25,000 bases of DNA from Anaeromyces robustus (Eukaryota; Neocallimastigomycota; Neocallimastigomycetes; Neocallimastigales; Neocallimastigaceae): positions 1-25,000 of the forward strand of contig MCFG01000090.1 in assembly GCA_002104895.1 (NCBI GenBank), read 5' to 3'. Within the stretch, counting starts at the first letter, position 1, and every line of letters starts with the position of its first letter. The notes under the pieces were generated by a model. It had not been told where the DNA came from, did no database searches, and saw only the letters and a list, made by a program, of their open reading frames with translations. Of this stretch, positions 23,264-25,000 are shown in pieces. The position numbers and the translations under genes were made by a program.

Positions 23264-25000
23264 ATTAACACATAATATATATATATATAAATAAAATAAA
23301 TAAATTTTAATGAAAAAAATAATAGTAATAATAATTATTTTTATAATAAATGAAATGATTTAAAAAATATATAAATATTATAAATAAAAATACAGAAGAA
23401 TTTCAACATTTTTTAAAAATTTTTATAATTATAAAATTGTATTAAAATTAAAGAAATACTAATCTGTGGCTTATACTTTTTAAATTAAGATTATTAATAA
23501 TATATGTAATTGATATATATATATATATTTTTTTTTTTATTTAATATCAGACTTTACTGAACTTTAATACTTAGAATGTTACAATAGAAATTTAAAATAC
23601 ATGTGATATTATAAAATAAGAAAATCATAATAAGAGAAATAAATTAGTCCTAAACATAAGTCTAAAAAAAAAAAAAAAAAAAAGAAGAAGAGTCTATATC
23701 AATCTTATAAAAAGTAACTTGATAAACCTAATTTCCATAATAGCAATAAAATAATTCCCAAAGATTCTAAAGAGATGCATATTAATTCTGAAAGTATCTA
23801 GATTTTAACGTAGTTATTTCAACTCAAAATACAATAAAAATTTGTATATATAATAAGTAATTAAGATAGAAAACATTGCAATATAATCAAGTCTTGTTAT
23901 AAACGTTATGATCTTTATTTGTAAGAAGCATATTTGATCATAAGTGAAACATGGGAATATTTACGAAAGTCAGTTTGACACTTGCATAAATTTCATGATT
24001 TCTTGTCAATCTTCTACCAAGAAAGAAATAATAATTATATTAATATTTATTTACTTTCTTTTCATTAATTTTCAGATAATCTCTTATATTATACATGAAT
24101 TATTTTGTAATATTATTATTGAAAATTTCAATTAAAAAATAAAAATATAAAGTTATATTTTTTATATAAAATAATAAAATACCTAAATTAAAAATTAAGT
24201 TTTTATTATGCATAATAATATTTTTAATATATTTTTTTTTTTTAAAAAAAAAGGAAAAGAAAAGAAAAGTAATCAATATAACAAACTATAAATTAATTAT
24301 AATATATATTTTTATTCCATTTTATTTTATTGTTTGTTTATCAGATTCGTATTTCTGAAATTAATGTTAAATAGGAAAAACAATATCAATGACGATTTTA
24401 TCATATTCAAGATACAAACAAAAAGTTGGTAAATAAAGGAAGAGAAGAAAAAACTAAATGAAAAAACAAAAATATGAAATATAATATAGACATTTTTAAT
24501 TCAATGAAGCAAATAATTTTAAAAAAAGGTTAAGGTTTGCATATAAAAGTGTGGCTTGTAAAAAATATTTTTTATAATAAATATTATTATATTTCACATA
24601 TTTATTAATAAAAAAATATAAAAGTCGAAAATATTAAGATATATATAAAAGCACATATGTTTAAAATATTTAAATGTTCTTATTTATTATCAGTATTTTA
24701 ATCATGATATATAAAAAAATAGTAATTTACGTCAGATTTTTTTTTTTTTTATTTAAACAATTATTATTAAATTTTTTTTTTTTTATTTAAACAATTATTA
24801 TTAAAGTTTTTTATTTTAATAATAATAAAATTTATTTTATATATATATATATATTTTAATTATGATTCTATATATATAAGATTTTTTTTTTTTTTTTGAT
24901 CAGTGAATTATTTAATATATATTTAATATTGATTATAATATATCAACCAATTAATTCCAACATATATTAGAAAACAAAAAATAAAAATGAATATTTTATT
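23264..25000. other. AT-rich spacer with a higher-complexity island
   Basis: This is upstream of the acetyltransferase. About 23550-24020 and 24340-24560 have more mixed base composition than other spacers but no open frame with recognisable motifs on either strand. They may be worn remnants of a gene or mobile element, or untranslated parts of a gene beyond the window. A 63-codon frame at 23944-24135 begins in this island but becomes Ile/Phe-rich and cannot be supported as a gene. Confidence 0.5.
24737..24805. repeat. two tandem ~34 bp direct repeats
   Basis: Each unit is a run of 13-14 T followed by the identical 21-base ATTTAAACAATTATTATTAAA (24751-24771 and 24785-24805). The mixed segment is the same in both copies; only T-run length differs. 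It looks like a recent slippage or unequal-exchange duplication of a T-run-bounded unit, with no gene association visible. Confidence 0.9.

Noticed and set aside
23944-24135. 63-codon plus-strand frame
   Set aside because: The first 28 codons have mixed composition, but the rest is Ile/Phe-rich spacer translation; no family resemblance, so it is only noted as part of the higher-complexity island.

Overview
The window looks like nuclear DNA of an early-diverging fungus with an extremely AT-rich genome, most like an anaerobic gut fungus (Neocallimastigomycota). The signs are near-pure A/T spacers full of homopolymers and TTTA, TTA and TTAATTA microsatellites, GC confined to exons, strongly T/A-ending codons, many short GT-AG introns, a multifunctional beta-oxidation protein with the fungal two-dehydrogenase layout, and a fungal-type protein O-mannosyltransferase. 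The phylum is an inference; 'AT-rich fungus' is much safer.

Layout. Positions 1-1363 (minus) hold a tRNA-like, SINE-like unit abutting a cut-down Ty1/Copia LTR retroelement (gag plus the start of a protease). Positions 1955-3250 (plus) hold an intronless condensation/alcohol-acyltransferase-type enzyme, followed by a tandem ~250 bp duplicate of its own 3' end. Positions 3671-5060 are simple sequence. Positions 5061-11036 (minus) hold an 11-exon FOX2/MFE-2 gene (1,067 aa when spliced by hand: two SDR dehydrogenase domains, a hotdog hydratase-2, an SCP2 domain and a C-terminal AKL). Positions 11037-15251 have no recognisable gene but carry a 41-bp-armed inverted repeat. Positions 15252-19870 (minus) hold a 15-exon PMT gene (747 aa). 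Positions 19871-22434 are gene-free. Positions 22435-22580 are a 52-bp minisatellite just beyond the 3' end of an intronless GNAT-type acetyltransferase (22616-23263, minus). The rest is AT-rich spacer.

The two intron-rich genes are the main result. Splicing them by hand requires tiny exons: 4 nt in FOX2 and 18, 14 and 25 nt in PMT. Each restores both the frame and a conserved family motif. The two dehydrogenase halves of FOX2 share an intron at the same codon and phase, so the intron predates the internal duplication. Across 24 introns every donor begins GTA, and acceptors are nearly all TAG or AAG rather than CAG.

The genes do not form one pathway. FOX2 acts in fatty-acid beta-oxidation, normally in peroxisomes. 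PMT acts in the endoplasmic reticulum on secreted and wall glycoproteins. The two acyltransferases have unknown substrates. No wholly new system is evident; the notable points are the splicing architecture, a peroxisome-type signal in a possibly anaerobic lineage, and local duplications.
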